DNA from: an uncultured Alphaproteobacteria bacterium
GTDB lineage: Bacteria > Pseudomonadota > Alphaproteobacteria > Rhodobacterales > Rhodobacteraceae
Length of the DNA: 64,000 nucleotides
NCBI GenBank assembly: GCA_902596985.1
Contig: CACJWR010000002.1
Span: forward strand, 1 to 64,000
Direction: 5' to 3'
The position numbers were made by a program, and so were the translations under genes. This document shows, piece after piece, positions 8,526-17,637 of this stretch (position 1 is the stretch's first letter; every line of letters begins with the position of its first letter). Under the pieces are notes generated by a model, which saw nothing but the letters and a program-made list of their open reading frames with translations, was not told where the DNA came from and did not search any database.

Positions 8526-9197
8526 TCAAGATTTATCTTCATAGATATTAATTAAATCTGTAAAGGCTTCTATTTTAAAAGCAGCGCTCTCGCCCTTCGC
8601 TAATTTATACATACTGCCGTGGCCATATCTACAAAAAATAAAATCTACTTTGGCATTTTTGGCTGCGTCTGCGTCTGTATTTGTATCACCAACAAAAAAA
8701 ACGTCTTCAGGCTCTTTATTAAGTCTATATATCGCCTCCAAGAGAGGCTTAGGATCTGGTTTTGACACACCGACAGTATCTGATCCAATAAAAGAATCTC
8801 TAAAGAAATCAATCAATTCTAGTCTTTTCAAAAGTTCCCGCGCATGTTTTTCCGGTTTGTTTGTGCAAAGTCCTAGTCTTACACCCATTAAATGAAGTTT
8901 TGAAAGAGTGTCGAATACTCCATCATAACTACGCGACGCTTTGTCTAGCACTTTATTATAACTGTTAAGGTACAGCTGATAGTAGTCTTTTAATGATTTG
9001 TCGTTGAAAGTAATACCCTCTTCTTTTAATCCGTAACGCAGTATTGCTCTTCCACCTTGAATCGCAATTTGCAAGCCACTAAAACCCTTAAGCCTCGTTG
9101 ACCAGCCCTGGCTTTCAAACACTAGATTTCCAGCATCAAGCATATCGTATTTGGTATCTACTAGCGTCCCATCTAGGTCAAATACTAACGCTTTCAT
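8526..9197 (-). CDS. gph: HAD-family phosphatase, phosphoglycolate phosphatase-like
   Basis: A 223-residue HAD-superfamily hydrolase. Motif I is FDLDGTLVDT at the N terminus (nucleophile and acid/base Asp), motif II is LCTNKP, motif III Lys in GVSKPDPKPL, and motif IV is FVGDTNTDADAAKNA. The layout and size fit Gph, which removes 2-phosphoglycolate made during DNA repair, but related HADs such as pyrophosphatases have the same layout. The gene is divergent from glmU, as gph-like genes often are near sugar nucleotide genes; that neighbour tells little about substrate. Confidence 0.8.
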   Translation of the reverse strand: MKALVFDLDGTLVDTKYDMLDAGNLVFESQGWSTRLKGFSGLQIAIQGGRAILRYGLKEEGITFNDKSLKDYYQLYLNSYNKVLDKASRSYDGVFDTLSKLHLMGVRLGLCTNKPEKHARELLKRLELIDFFRDSFIGSDTVGVSKPDPKPLLEAIYRLNKEPEDVFFVGDTNTDADAAKNAKVDFIFCRYGHGSMYKLAKGESAAFKIEAFTDLINIYEDKS

Positions 9198-9264
9198 AAC
9201 TTTTCCTTACATAATTGGGTTAAATGAAATAAATTGAAATTGTATTTAAAACATAAAGGTGTTC

Positions 9265-10611
9265 ATGACTGTTTCAACTATAATTTTAGCGGCAGGCAAA
9301 GGTACGAGGATGAAGAGTCCTACGCCAAAGATCCTTCATAAGATCGCTGGAAAGCACCTTATAGCCTTCAGTATAGACTTGGCGAAAGATGTTAAATCCA
9401 AAGAAATCATCGTAGTTGTAAATGATGAGAACGAACAATCTACAAAAACGGCTCTCTTGGGTGAACAAGCGATGTTTTGCTCCCAGAAACGCCCATTAGG
9501 TACAGGGGATGCTGTTAAAATAGCGCTAAAATGTTTTAAAATAAAATCTAAGTATACACTTGTTTTATATGGTGATACCCCGTTCATTAAAAATAACACA
9601 ATCAAGAAAATGGTATCAAAAGCAGAAGAGGGTTTCGAGTTTATTTTCCTGGGCTTTCAAGCAGAAACAAAAAATAGTTATGGGAAATTCAAACTTGGAC
9701 CGAAAAGAACACTGATAGATATCATTGAAAAAAATGAGCCTGAGTACAACTCAGCTAAGAGTTTATCAAACTCTGGTATACTTTTAGCTAAGTCGAATAT
9801 ATTAGGTGATCTAATCCAAAAAATAAGAAACGATAATTCAAGAGGCGAGTATTATTTAACTGATATCGTTAAAATGGCAACTAAATATGGGCATTCATCA
9901 ACTTATGTTCAGTGCGAGGAAGATGAATGTATTGGAGTTAATTCTCAACTTGAATCATCGATTGCAGAAAGAAAATTTCAAGATGGTTTCAGGAAAAAGC
10001 TTATGGCCTCTGGTGTATCTATGCCATCACCTGAAACCTGTTTCTTTTCACATGATACAGTTATAGAAGGCGGATGCGTTATTGAACCTTATGTTTTTTT
10101 CGGTACAGGTGTAAAAATTCAAAGCTCCACTATCATAAAGTCATACAGCCACATAGAAGGCACTCATATAGGGAAGAATTGCCAAATCGGTCCTTTTGCA
10201 CGACTCCGACCAGGCACTAATCTTTCAGGAGAAGTTAAAGTTGGGAACTTTGTGGAGGTTAAAAATGCTTCTTTAGCCTCTAAAACTAAAGCCAATCATC
10301 TTACATACATTGGGGATGCGAAAATCGGCGCGAACACAAATATTGGTGCCGGAACTATATTTTGCAATTATGATGGAAAAAATAAAAATCGTACTGTCGT
10401 CGGTAATAATGTTTTTATTGGTTCAAATGCCTCTCTTATCGCCCCACTAAAAATTGGTGATGCGTCAATAGTAGCTGCCGGCTCAGCAATAAATAGAGAT
10501 GTGCCATCTGAAAGCTTAGCGATAGCAAGACCAATGCAACAAAATAAACTTGGCTTAGGCAAAAAAATTATGCTTAAACTACAAAAAGTAACTAATAAAA
10601 TATGGAAATGA
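9265..10611 (+). CDS. glmU: bifunctional GlmU: N-acetylglucosamine-1-P uridyltransferase / glucosamine-1-P acetyltransferase
   Basis: A 448-residue cytoplasmic enzyme that makes UDP-GlcNAc for peptidoglycan, lipid A and the WecB step of the polysaccharide locus. The N-terminal nucleotidyltransferase starts with LAAGKGTRMKS and carries YGDTPFI; the C-terminal half is a left-handed beta-helix of hexapeptide repeats (about residues 250-430) with the acetyltransferase segments FVEVKNA and TIFCNYDGKNK. The track starts at GTG 9259, but the ATG at 9265 has AAAGG six bases upstream and starts nearer the nucleotide-binding motif. Its 3' end overlaps moaA. Confidence 0.96.
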   Translation: MTVSTIILAAGKGTRMKSPTPKILHKIAGKHLIAFSIDLAKDVKSKEIIVVVNDENEQSTKTALLGEQAMFCSQKRPLGTGDAVKIALKCFKIKSKYTLVLYGDTPFIKNNTIKKMVSKAEEGFEFIFLGFQAETKNSYGKFKLGPKRTLIDIIEKNEPEYNSAKSLSNSGILLAKSNILGDLIQKIRNDNSRGEYYLTDIVKMATKYGHSSTYVQCEEDECIGVNSQLESSIAERKFQDGFRKKLMASGVSMPSPETCFFSHDTVIEGGCVIEPYVFFGTGVKIQSSTIIKSYSHIEGTHIGKNCQIGPFARLRPGTNLSGEVKVGNFVEVKNASLASKTKANHLTYIGDAKIGANTNIGAGTIFCNYDGKNKNRTVVGNNVFIGSNASLIAPLKIGDASIVAAGSAINRDVPSESLAIARPMQQNKLGLGKKIMLKLQKVTNKIWK

Positions 10612-11645
10612 CTGATCAAGTGAATGAATTATTAGACAGTAGTAAACTTATTGATCCTTTCAGCAGACATATAACTTATTTGAGGTTATCTGTTACAGAT
10701 CGCTGTGACTTACGATGCACCTACTGCATGCCTGAAAAAATGAAATTTTTAAATAAAAAAGAAGTTCTCACTTTTGAGGAAATGTATAGGCTTTGTAGCG
10801 GATTTATAAATTTAGGTATTAAAAAAATAAGAATAACGGGGGGAGAACCCTTAGTAAGAAAAGGTATAATGGATTTCTTTGAAATGCTAAAACCTCATCT
10901 ATCTCAGGATCTTGAAGAACTTACACTCACTACAAACGGAACGCAGTTGCATAGATATGCTAACCAACTCTATGAAAATGGTGTTAGAAGGGTAAATATC
11001 TCACTCGATACTTTAGATCCTATGAAATTCAAGCAAATCACAAGGTTAGGTAAACTCCATGACGTTTTATTAGGTATTGATGCTGCGAAAGATGCAAACC
11101 TGAAGATCAAAATCAATTGTGTTGCATTAAAGAATATAAACGATGATGAAATCGATCGCTTCATAAATTGGTGTGTTACGAAAGATTTCGATCTTACATT
11201 CATCGAAACAATGCCCATGGGGGATATTGGTAATGAGAACAGGTTAAACCATTTTTTATCTCTCAATGAATTAAAGAAAAACATTTCTTCAAAATTTGAA
11301 CTAGAAGACACTTCATTTTCCACCGGAGGTCCAGCAAAATATTCTAAAATAAAAGGTTCCGAAATTAAGTTGGGATTTATTACTCCACTATCACACAACT
11401 TTTGTTCTAGTTGCAACCGAATAAGGGTTGATGCAACCGGCGTGTTGCACCAATGTCTCGGTCAAAATAATAGTTTAGATTTTCGGCAAATACTTAGAAG
11501 CCCTGAATATACTGAAAAAGACCTTATTGAAAATATAAAAAAATCGATTAAACAAAAACCTGAGAGGCACTCATTTTCTTATGACTTCTCAAGAGACCAT
11601 ATTGAAGGTAAAATTGAAAGGCACATGAGTTTGACTGGAGGGTAA
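10602..11645 (+). CDS. moaA: GTP 3',8-cyclase MoaA
   Basis: A 347-residue radical-SAM enzyme for the first step of molybdenum cofactor synthesis. The N-terminal iron-sulfur motif is CDLRCTYC (CxxxCxxC). The second cluster Cys residues appear as FCSSCNRIRV...HQCLG near residue 270. The protein ends in Gly-Gly (SLTGG), the tail needed for catalysis in this family. It overlaps glmU by 10 bases, so the two are probably translated from one message. An internal ATG two codons later is an equally possible start. No other moa genes are in the window. Confidence 0.96.
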   Translation: MEMTDQVNELLDSSKLIDPFSRHITYLRLSVTDRCDLRCTYCMPEKMKFLNKKEVLTFEEMYRLCSGFINLGIKKIRITGGEPLVRKGIMDFFEMLKPHLSQDLEELTLTTNGTQLHRYANQLYENGVRRVNISLDTLDPMKFKQITRLGKLHDVLLGIDAAKDANLKIKINCVALKNINDDEIDRFINWCVTKDFDLTFIETMPMGDIGNENRLNHFLSLNELKKNISSKFELEDTSFSTGGPAKYSKIKGSEIKLGFITPLSHNFCSSCNRIRVDATGVLHQCLGQNNSLDFRQILRSPEYTEKDLIENIKKSIKQKPERHSFSYDFSRDHIEGKIERHMSLTGG

Positions 11646-11736
11646 CAACAATTTTTAAAAAGTATAAGCTGAGCTTTTGACAAAAATAGCTTGCACTTTT
11701 TCGCGTTAAGTTTAAAAAAACAGTGGCAAGATTACT

Positions 11737-11813
11737 GGCGGAGTAGCTCAGGCGGTTAGAGCAGAGGAATCATAATCCTTGTGTCGGGGGTTCAAGTCCC
11801 TCCTCCGCTACCA
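11737..11813 (+). tRNA. tRNA-Met, elongator (anticodon CAU)
   Basis: Complete 77-nt cloverleaf with encoded CCA: acceptor GGCGGAG/CTCCGCT (first pair G-U), D-arm TAGCTCAGGCGGTTAGAGC, anticodon loop ATCATAA giving CAU, T-arm GGGGGTTCAAGTCCCTC. It lacks the C1-A72 mismatch and GGG/CCC anticodon stem of initiators, so it is elongator Met; an Ile2 (lysidine) tRNA with CAU is less likely from the overall sequence. Confidence 0.95.
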
Positions 11814-11927
11814 AATATGAGAAAACAAAATTTTTATCACTAGATCCAGTATTCTCAATATCAATAGAATTGTTATGTTAACTTTTCAATAAGGATAGAA
11901 TACAACTCGCTCTTACGCAAATTTAAG

Positions 11928-12425
11928 TCATTTTAAAGATCTTAGTTGTTCTGGCGCAACCTGAACTTTAGTAGGATGTCCCATTATATCCATTAATATC
12001 CAAATTCGTTTATCGCTTTCAATGGTTTCAACAGATGCTACAAAATTTGCAAGAGCGCCAGAAGTAAGAGTTACGGTCTCACCTTTCTTTAAAGAGGGAG
12101 GAAGAAGCTTGCCAAAAGAGTCACATCGAGACATAAGTCCAATTATAATCTCTGAAGGTATCCTTTTCGGTATACCATTTTGACAGATTATCTTAGAAAC
12201 TCCTCTAGTATTGTTAATTTTATGCCATGGCTCTTGATCTAACTCAATACTTACGAACATATAACCAGGGAATAGCGGTTTCACACGTGTCAAGAACTTT
12301 GTACCATTTTTACTGGTAAAATTTTGCAATGGCAGAAAAGTTTTAAATGCCTGACGCTTTAAATTCTGTTGAGCAACTTTATGGAAGTTATTCTTGAATT
12401 GGATAAGATACCAACAATTCGTCAT
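11928..12425 (-). CDS. rfaH: RfaH-like (NusG paralogue) transcription antiterminator
   Basis: A 165-residue NusG-family protein, the size of RfaH. The N-terminal NGN domain starts CWYLIQFKNNFHKVAQQNL and contains PLFPGYMFVSIEL, the segment that contacts RNA polymerase; the C-terminal KOW-type domain begins LKKGETVTLTSGALANFVASV. RfaH is loaded on polymerase at ops elements and lets it read through long, poorly translated surface-polysaccharide operons. Here it lies just left of, and divergent from, such an operon, and an ops-like site is found between them. The general NusG would be longer (about 175-180) and sit with secE/ribosomal genes, which are absent here. Confidence 0.88.
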   Translation of the reverse strand: MTNCWYLIQFKNNFHKVAQQNLKRQAFKTFLPLQNFTSKNGTKFLTRVKPLFPGYMFVSIELDQEPWHKINNTRGVSKIICQNGIPKRIPSEIIIGLMSRCDSFGKLLPPSLKKGETVTLTSGALANFVASVETIESDKRIWILMDIMGHPTKVQVAPEQLRSLK

Positions 12426-12447
12426 TTAGTATGCTTAAATAAATTAT

Positions 12448-12463
12448 TGCTCATAATTGAGCA
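12448..12463. promoter_or_regulatory. inverted repeat TGCTCA-N4-TGAGCA, candidate operator
   Basis: Perfect 6-bp arms around TAAT, 23 bases upstream of the rfaH-like start codon. Winged-helix regulators bind such dyads, and a MarR-type regulator gene begins on the other side of this intergenic region. Whether that protein binds here is inference. Confidence 0.35.
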
Positions 12464-12726
12464 GAATATAAAAATTATTAAGTAGAGTAAAGATTTTTTT
12501 ATATACCTTATTGTAAACCAAACATTTTGGCTCTGCTCAGATAAAGTCTAGTAGTCAATATCATAGAAGAATATATGATGTTAAAAAAATTAGAAAGCTT
12601 GGTAAGTTTTGGCTAATTTAAAATTGCAAAAAAATATTTTTATGGTATCACTCAAATTTGAACAGTTATGTTTAGACTAGATATTTTTGAAACATTTTAC
12701 TTACAGAGTTTCATAACCCGTTTAAG

Positions 12727-12748
12727 GCTCTGTGCGGTAGCCGTGTAA
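12727..12748 (+). promoter_or_regulatory. ops / JUMPstart-like element
   Basis: The sequence GCTCTGTGCGGTAGCCGTGT matches the key blocks of the enterobacterial JUMPstart element (GCTCTG, GGTAGC, GT-TAA) and the ops core (GCGGTAG-x-x-T). It lies on the non-template strand just before the first gene of a long unidirectional polysaccharide operon and next to an RfaH-like gene, which is the setting in which ops sites act. The match is by eye. Confidence 0.65.
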
Positions 12749-12758
12749 AAAACGTATC

Positions 12759-13145
12759 ATGGCTAGCCGGAGATCTGAATACCAATCTGAGATAAAATTA
12801 AAAGTGCTTCGGCTTATTTCAGACATGCCAGAAATGTCTTCTAGACAGGTAGCAGATGCTGTAGGTATATCTAATGGATCAGCATATTACGTTTTAACGG
12901 CGTTGGTTGAAAAAGGACTGGTAAAGCTTGAAAACTTTAAAAAAAATCCAAAGAAAGGTCGTTATGCATATCTTTTGACACCAAAAGGAATTCGAGAAAA
13001 ATCGCTTTTGACACATAACTTTATAGAGCGTAAAAGGCAAGAATACAGAGATTTAAAGACCGAGATCGAGGCTCTAGAGGAAGAGGCTGGTCTAAATGAA
13101 AAGTTTTTTCACAAGATGGTAACAAAAAATAATAATGATGTCTGA
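12759..13145 (+). CDS. MarR-type EPS-associated transcriptional regulator
   Basis: A 128-residue winged-helix DNA-binding protein. The helix-turn-helix spans about residues 25-60 (MSSRQVADAVGISNGSAYYVLTALVEKGL), followed by a wing and a C-terminal coiled-coil (about 90-120, EYRDLKTEIEALEEEAG) for dimerisation. The N-terminal SRRSEYQSEI and the LTPKGIREK segment fit the 'MarR_EPS' family, which typically sits at the head of exopolysaccharide loci. The ATG is only about 10 bases after the ops-like site and has no good Shine-Dalgarno, so translation may be weak. It probably controls the operon it heads. Confidence 0.85.
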   Translation: MASRRSEYQSEIKLKVLRLISDMPEMSSRQVADAVGISNGSAYYVLTALVEKGLVKLENFKKNPKKGRYAYLLTPKGIREKSLLTHNFIERKRQEYRDLKTEIEALEEEAGLNEKFFHKMVTKNNNDV

Positions 13146-13159
13146 GCTGAAGTAGCGTT

Positions 13160-14326
13160 ATGAAGGTTGTTGTTGTTGGATTAGGATACGTGGGGTTGTC
13201 TAATGCGGTACTGCTTGCACAAAATAACGAGGTAGTTGGAGTAGATGTTTCCCAAGAGCGTGTCGAACTATTAAATGCTCGAAAATCACCAATATTTGAT
13301 AAGGATATTTCGCATTATCTATCGACCCATAATTTAAACATTTTTGCTACTACAAAGCTTGAACCTGCAATCAAAGGTGCACATTATGTTATCATTTCTA
13401 CACCAACAGACTATGATAAAAAAACTAGTTTTTTTGATACAACTTCAGTTGAATCAATAATCCAAAAAGTTAAAAAATTATCACCAAAGGCTTTTATTGT
13501 AGTGAGATCTACCATACCAGTTGGATTTATTAGAAAGATGAGAGCACGGTTTAATTCAAAGTCAATTATTTTTGCTCCCGAATTTTTACGTGAAGGACAT
13601 GCCCTACATGATAATTTACACCCAAGCAGAATAATCATAGGGGGCAAAACAAAGCGAGCAAAGACATTTGCAAACATGTTAGTTCAAGGTGCCATAAAAA
13701 AACCAATTGATATAATGTTTACTGGGCCTGATGAAGCAGAAGCCATTAAATTATTTGCAAATACTTATTTAGCGATGCGAATTGCTTTTTTTAATGAATT
13801 AGACAGTTTTGCTCTTGTTGGCGGTATAGATACTAGAGAAATAATCAACGGTATATCTTTGGATCCAAGAATTGGTAATCATTATAATAACCCTTCGTTC
13901 GGATACGGCGGTTATTGTTTGCCAAAAGATACTAAACAATTGTTAGCAAACTACAATTCCATTCCTCAAAATATTATTCAAGCTATTATTGATGCAAACT
14001 CCACCCGAAAAGATTTTTTGGCTGATAAAATAATTAAAGACAGCCCAAAAACTGTAGGTATTTTTCGCCTAGTAATGAAAGTTGGTAGTGAAAATTTTCG
14101 TCATAGTTCAATACAGGGAATAATGAAGCGTATTAAAGCTAAGGGAATAGAAGTTATTGTATATGAGCCCACAATTACACAAAGTTTGTTTTTTAACTCT
14201 GTCGTAGAAAATAATTTAAATTTATTTAAGAAAAAATCAGATATTATAGTTTCCAATCGGCTTGTCTCAGAGCTTAAAGATGTTTCTAATAAAGTTTTTT
14301 CTCGCGACTTATTTGGTTCTGATTAA
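13160..14326 (+). CDS. ugd: UDP-glucose 6-dehydrogenase
   Basis: A 388-residue NAD-dependent enzyme, the same length as the E. coli-type Ugd, oxidising UDP-glucose to UDP-glucuronate in two steps. The N-terminal Rossmann motif is [10 protein letters not shown] and the catalytic Cys is in [15 protein letters not shown] (about residue 258). The middle helix region and the C-terminal UDP-binding domain are intact. It follows the regulator by 14 bases and precedes an epimerase that would use its product, and GalU two genes on supplies its substrate. Confidence 0.95.
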   Translation: MKVVVVGLGYVGLSNAVLLAQNNEVVGVDVSQERVELLNARKSPIFDKDISHYLSTHNLNIFATTKLEPAIKGAHYVIISTPTDYDKKTSFFDTTSVESIIQKVKKLSPKAFIVVRSTIPVGFIRKMRARFNSKSIIFAPEFLREGHALHDNLHPSRIIIGGKTKRAKTFANMLVQGAIKKPIDIMFTGPDEAEAIKLFANTYLAMRIAFFNELDSFALVGGIDTREIINGISLDPRIGNHYNNPSFGYGGYCLPKDTKQLLANYNSIPQNIIQAIIDANSTRKDFLADKIIKDSPKTVGIFRLVMKVGSENFRHSSIQGIMKRIKAKGIEVIVYEPTITQSLFFNSVVENNLNLFKKKSDIIVSNRLVSELKDVSNKVFSRDLFGSD

Positions 14327-15361
14327 TTGGAAGATACTAAAGATCGAAAAGTGGCCTTAATAACCGGTTCGGCGGGATTTATAGGTTTTCATGTCTCAAA
14401 CCTTTTGCTGAATGAAGGTTGGAAGGTTATCGGAATGGATTGCCTGTCAGACTATTATGACATTTCGTTAAAGGAGGATCGTGAGGCAATTTTACTTAGA
14501 AATTCTAAATATTTTTCAGTACATGAAAAAGTTGAAAAATTAGGTGCTCTTAGAAAAATTTTTGAGGAAGAAGAACCTGATGTAGTTATTCACTTAGCGG
14601 CTCAGGCAGGGGTGCGTTATTCCATTGAAAATCCTCGTACTTATTTAGAAAGTAATATTATAGGCACGTTCGAATTATTGGAGGCAGCTAAAGAATTTCC
14701 TCCACAACACTTATTAATTGCATCAACATCATCTACCTACGGAGCGAATGATAAAGTACCATACAGAGAAATAGATAAAGCCGATCATCAAATGTCATTT
14801 TATGCAGCAACTAAAAAGTCAACTGAAAGCATGGCGCATAGTTATTCACATTTATTTGGCTTGCCTGTTACGATTTTCAGATTTTTTACAGTTTATGGGC
14901 CATGGGGAAGACCTGATATGGCACTCTTTAAATTTACACAAGCTATACTGAGCGGAGAGACTATTGATGTTTATAACTTTGGTGACATGCGTCGAGATTT
15001 CACCTACATCGATGATTTAGTTAAAAGTGTCAGAATGCTCATTAATGCTGTGCCATCCTCAAAACTCAATAGCTCAAAAGAAAAAGTTAAAGATGATGGA
15101 GTTTCGCCTGTTGCTCCATTTAGGATAGTAAATATCGGAAATTCAAAATCTGAAAAATTGACCGATGTTATATTAGCGTTAGAAAAAGCTATAGGGCGTG
15201 AAGCAAATAAAAGCTTTCTACCGATTCAACCGGGTGACTTAAAAACAACATGGGCTGATACTTCTGCTCTGCAACAATTAACGGGATACCACCCTGACAC
15301 TAATATATCTTTAGGAGTGTCAAATTTTGTAGAATGGTATCGCGACTATTATGGCCTTTAA
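14327..15361 (+). CDS. UDP-glucuronate 4-epimerase-like SDR
   Basis: A 344-residue extended short-chain dehydrogenase. It has GSAGFIGFHVS for NAD binding, the catalytic Ser region STSSTYG and the Tyr-x-x-x-Lys as YAATKK (about residue 160), plus GPWGRPDMALFKF, a segment characteristic of UDP-GlcA 4-epimerases. It should convert UDP-GlcA made by the preceding Ugd to UDP-GalA. The frame starts with TTG directly after the ugd stop (TAATTG) with no clear Shine-Dalgarno, suggesting translational coupling. A dTDP-sugar specificity is less likely. Confidence 0.87.
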   Translation: MEDTKDRKVALITGSAGFIGFHVSNLLLNEGWKVIGMDCLSDYYDISLKEDREAILLRNSKYFSVHEKVEKLGALRKIFEEEEPDVVIHLAAQAGVRYSIENPRTYLESNIIGTFELLEAAKEFPPQHLLIASTSSTYGANDKVPYREIDKADHQMSFYAATKKSTESMAHSYSHLFGLPVTIFRFFTVYGPWGRPDMALFKFTQAILSGETIDVYNFGDMRRDFTYIDDLVKSVRMLINAVPSSKLNSSKEKVKDDGVSPVAPFRIVNIGNSKSEKLTDVILALEKAIGREANKSFLPIQPGDLKTTWADTSALQQLTGYHPDTNISLGVSNFVEWYRDYYGL

Positions 15362-16199
15362 AGCTCGTAAAAATATTTCGAAGATTAGCAAAGCAGTGCT
15401 TCCAGTTGCTGGGTTTGGAACAAGATTTTTGCCCACAACTAAGGCTATGCCTAAAGAACTCTTACCAATTGTTGATAAGCCACTGATTCAATACGCAGCT
15501 GAAGAAGCTATTTCTGCTGGAATTGATACTCTAATTTTTGTTACGGGTCGTAACAAGCGAGCTATTGAAGATCACTTTGATTCAAACTATGAGTTAGAGG
15601 CGGCCTTGCGCTTGGCTGGGAACGACTCAAAGGCTGACATGATACGCAATATTCTTCCCGAAGGCATTCAGTGTATTTTTGTACGTCAATCTGAACAACT
15701 AGGGCTGGGTCATGCTGTTTTATGTGCTGAACGCGCCGTGGGAAAGGAAGCATTTGCTGTGTTATTAGCGGATGATTTTCTAACAGGCAGCAAAAAAGGT
15801 GTAACTGCAGACCTTGTGAAAGCGTTTGAAAATTCTGGCAAACCTCAGCTTTCTATAATGCCAGTAAACGGCCCGGATATCTCAAAATATGGCGTAGTTA
15901 GTCTATCTAAATCTGGGCCAAGTATTTCGGGTTTAGTCGAGAAACCGAAATATGCTGAGGCTCCAACAAATCTGGCATCAATTGGCCGATATGTCTTGAC
16001 TCCAGAGATTTTTGATATTTTGCGAGAATTGCCTAGAGGGTCAGGACACGAAATTCAATTGGCAGACGCTATAAATATTCTGGCCAAAAAAGGGTCCGTT
16101 GACACTGTAATGCTTGAGGGAACTCGATTTGACTGCGGTTCAATTGATGGCTTTATAGCTGCCATCAATCACGAATATGCAAATAGAATAAAAAAATAA
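15351..16199 (+). CDS. galU: UTP-glucose-1-phosphate uridylyltransferase
   Basis: A 282-residue nucleotidyltransferase making UDP-glucose. The activating loop is GFGTRFLPTTKAMPKELLPIVDKP, the metal-binding region LLADDFL, and the C-terminal part has VEKPKYAEAPTNLASIGRYVL, all typical of bacterial GalU. It overlaps the 3' end of the epimerase gene by 11 bases and supplies Ugd. Confidence 0.95.
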   Translation: MAFKARKNISKISKAVLPVAGFGTRFLPTTKAMPKELLPIVDKPLIQYAAEEAISAGIDTLIFVTGRNKRAIEDHFDSNYELEAALRLAGNDSKADMIRNILPEGIQCIFVRQSEQLGLGHAVLCAERAVGKEAFAVLLADDFLTGSKKGVTADLVKAFENSGKPQLSIMPVNGPDISKYGVVSLSKSGPSISGLVEKPKYAEAPTNLASIGRYVLTPEIFDILRELPRGSGHEIQLADAINILAKKGSVDTVMLEGTRFDCGSIDGFIAAINHEYANRIKK

Positions 16200-16200
16200 A

Positions 16201-17637
16201 ATGTCAGCAATTTATCCAATTCTCCTTGCGGGAGGTTCAGGCACAAGACTTTGGCCCGTTTCAAGAAGATCTTACCCAAAGCAGTTTTCTAATTTAATAG
16301 GTGGGAACTCGTTGTTCCAGCGTTCGGCGATGAGAGCTACTCTTAGCAGCGATTTAGAATTTGGATCTGTTATAACACTAACCAATTCTGACTTCCGGTT
16401 TATTGTTGAGGAGCAGTTAGAAAAAGTTGGGGTCACGAATGGGAAGATACTTATTGAGCCAGAGGCAAAAAACACTGGCCCTGCCATTCTAGCAGGAAGT
16501 ATATATGCATCAAAAAAAGACCAAGATGCCATTATTTTGGCAACTCCATCTGACCACATAATTCCCGACTATGATATGTTTAATCAGGCTATCAAAAGTG
16601 GGTTAAAACAACTTCATTTGGGGAAAATGGTTTCATTTGCGATTTCTCCAACACGTGCAGAAACTGGATACGGCTATATGCTTTTGAGGGGGGCTCAAGC
16701 TGACAATGATGGTGAGTGTTTTGATGTTGCAAAATTTATAGAAAAACCCGAGAAAGCCATAGCGGAAAAAATGGTAAAAAATGGGGATTATTATTGGAAC
16801 GCTGGTATATTTCTATTTAGAGCAAAAGATATGATTAAAGCATTTAAAAGTTACGAGCCAGACACTTTTAAATTAGTGAATAAGTCACTTGAAACGGCAG
16901 AGGCAGATTTAAATTTCTTAAGACTTAATCCTTTAGTCTGGCAGAAAATTAAGGGAGCAAGTATTGACTACTCTATCATGGAAAAAATAAAAGATTTAAA
17001 AGCCGTAGTGTATCAATCAAAATGGTCCGACTTAGGAGATTGGGATGCGATTTGGGAGGAGACTAAATCAGGCGCCTCGGGTATTTCTTTGTCAGGATTG
17101 GCTGATGCCATCGATTGCTCTGATAGTTTGATACGCTCAGAGTCGCCTAGCCAACGAATTGTTGGGCTTGGCCTTAATAATATAATTGCGATCGCAATGC
17201 CAGATGCGGTTCTTGTGGCACAAAAAAATAGAACGCAAGAAGTAAGAGAAGTTGTTGCTATGCTAAAATTAAAACACGTGACTCAAGCGGAAACTTTCCC
17301 AAAGCACCATAGACCCTGGGGTTGGTTTGAAAGCCTTGCATTCGGAGATGGATTTCAGGTAAAACGTATCACCGTGAAACCAAGAGGAATGCTCAGCCTT
17401 CAAAGCCATAAGTATAGGTCTGAGCACTGGGTAGTAGTCGAAGGGACAGCTAGAGTTACAATTAAAGACAAAGTTCAGTTGGTCTCTACGGGTCAATCTA
17501 TTTACATTCCGGTAGGAACAATACATAGGATGGAGAACACTGGTGACTCTCCTATGATTCTGATTGAAGTTCAAACGGGAAGCTACCTTGGTGAGGATGA
17601 TATTATTCGACACGAGGATATTTATGCCAGAAAGTGA
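16201..17637 (+). CDS. manC: mannose-1-phosphate guanylyltransferase / mannose-6-phosphate isomerase
   Basis: A 478-residue type II bifunctional enzyme. The N-terminal nucleotidyltransferase has LAGGSGTRLWPVSRRSYPKQF and the sugar-binding FIEKP; the C-terminal cupin (about residues 365-478) has RPWGWFESL, SLQSHKYRSEHW with metal-binding His, and IPVGTIHRMEN. It makes GDP-mannose from mannose-1-P and can isomerise fructose-6-P. It starts one base after the galU stop. Together with ManB downstream it provides GDP-mannose to the locus. Confidence 0.95.
   Translation: MSAIYPILLAGGSGTRLWPVSRRSYPKQFSNLIGGNSLFQRSAMRATLSSDLEFGSVITLTNSDFRFIVEEQLEKVGVTNGKILIEPEAKNTGPAILAGSIYASKKDQDAIILATPSDHIIPDYDMFNQAIKSGLKQLHLGKMVSFAISPTRAETGYGYMLLRGAQADNDGECFDVAKFIEKPEKAIAEKMVKNGDYYWNAGIFLFRAKDMIKAFKSYEPDTFKLVNKSLETAEADLNFLRLNPLVWQKIKGASIDYSIMEKIKDLKAVVYQSKWSDLGDWDAIWEETKSGASGISLSGLADAIDCSDSLIRSESPSQRIVGLGLNNIIAIAMPDAVLVAQKNRTQEVREVVAMLKLKHVTQAETFPKHHRPWGWFESLAFGDGFQVKRITVKPRGMLSLQSHKYRSEHWVVVEGTARVTIKDKVQLVSTGQSIYIPVGTIHRMENTGDSPMILIEVQTGSYLGEDDIIRHEDIYARK

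Larger units (their letters stand above)
12426..12758. promoter_or_regulatory. 333-bp divergent control region of rfaH-like gene and polysaccharide operon
   Basis: Very AT-rich stretch with no gene. It carries a 6-bp inverted repeat near the rfaH start and an ops/JUMPstart-like element near the operon start (both listed separately). A second copy of the half-site TGCTCA lies at about 12536. I could not settle on a -35/-10 pair with confidence. The position of the ops-like element only about 10-30 bases before the first gene means transcription must begin well upstream of it. Confidence 0.6.

Noticed and set aside
8650-8895. Antisense ORFs in the track (this one inside gph, and many like it)
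   Set aside because: They lie within strongly supported genes in other frames, have no family features and no ribosome sites.
11677-11682. TTGACA upstream of tRNA-Met as promoter -35
   Set aside because: No acceptable -10 hexamer at 16-18 bases spacing.
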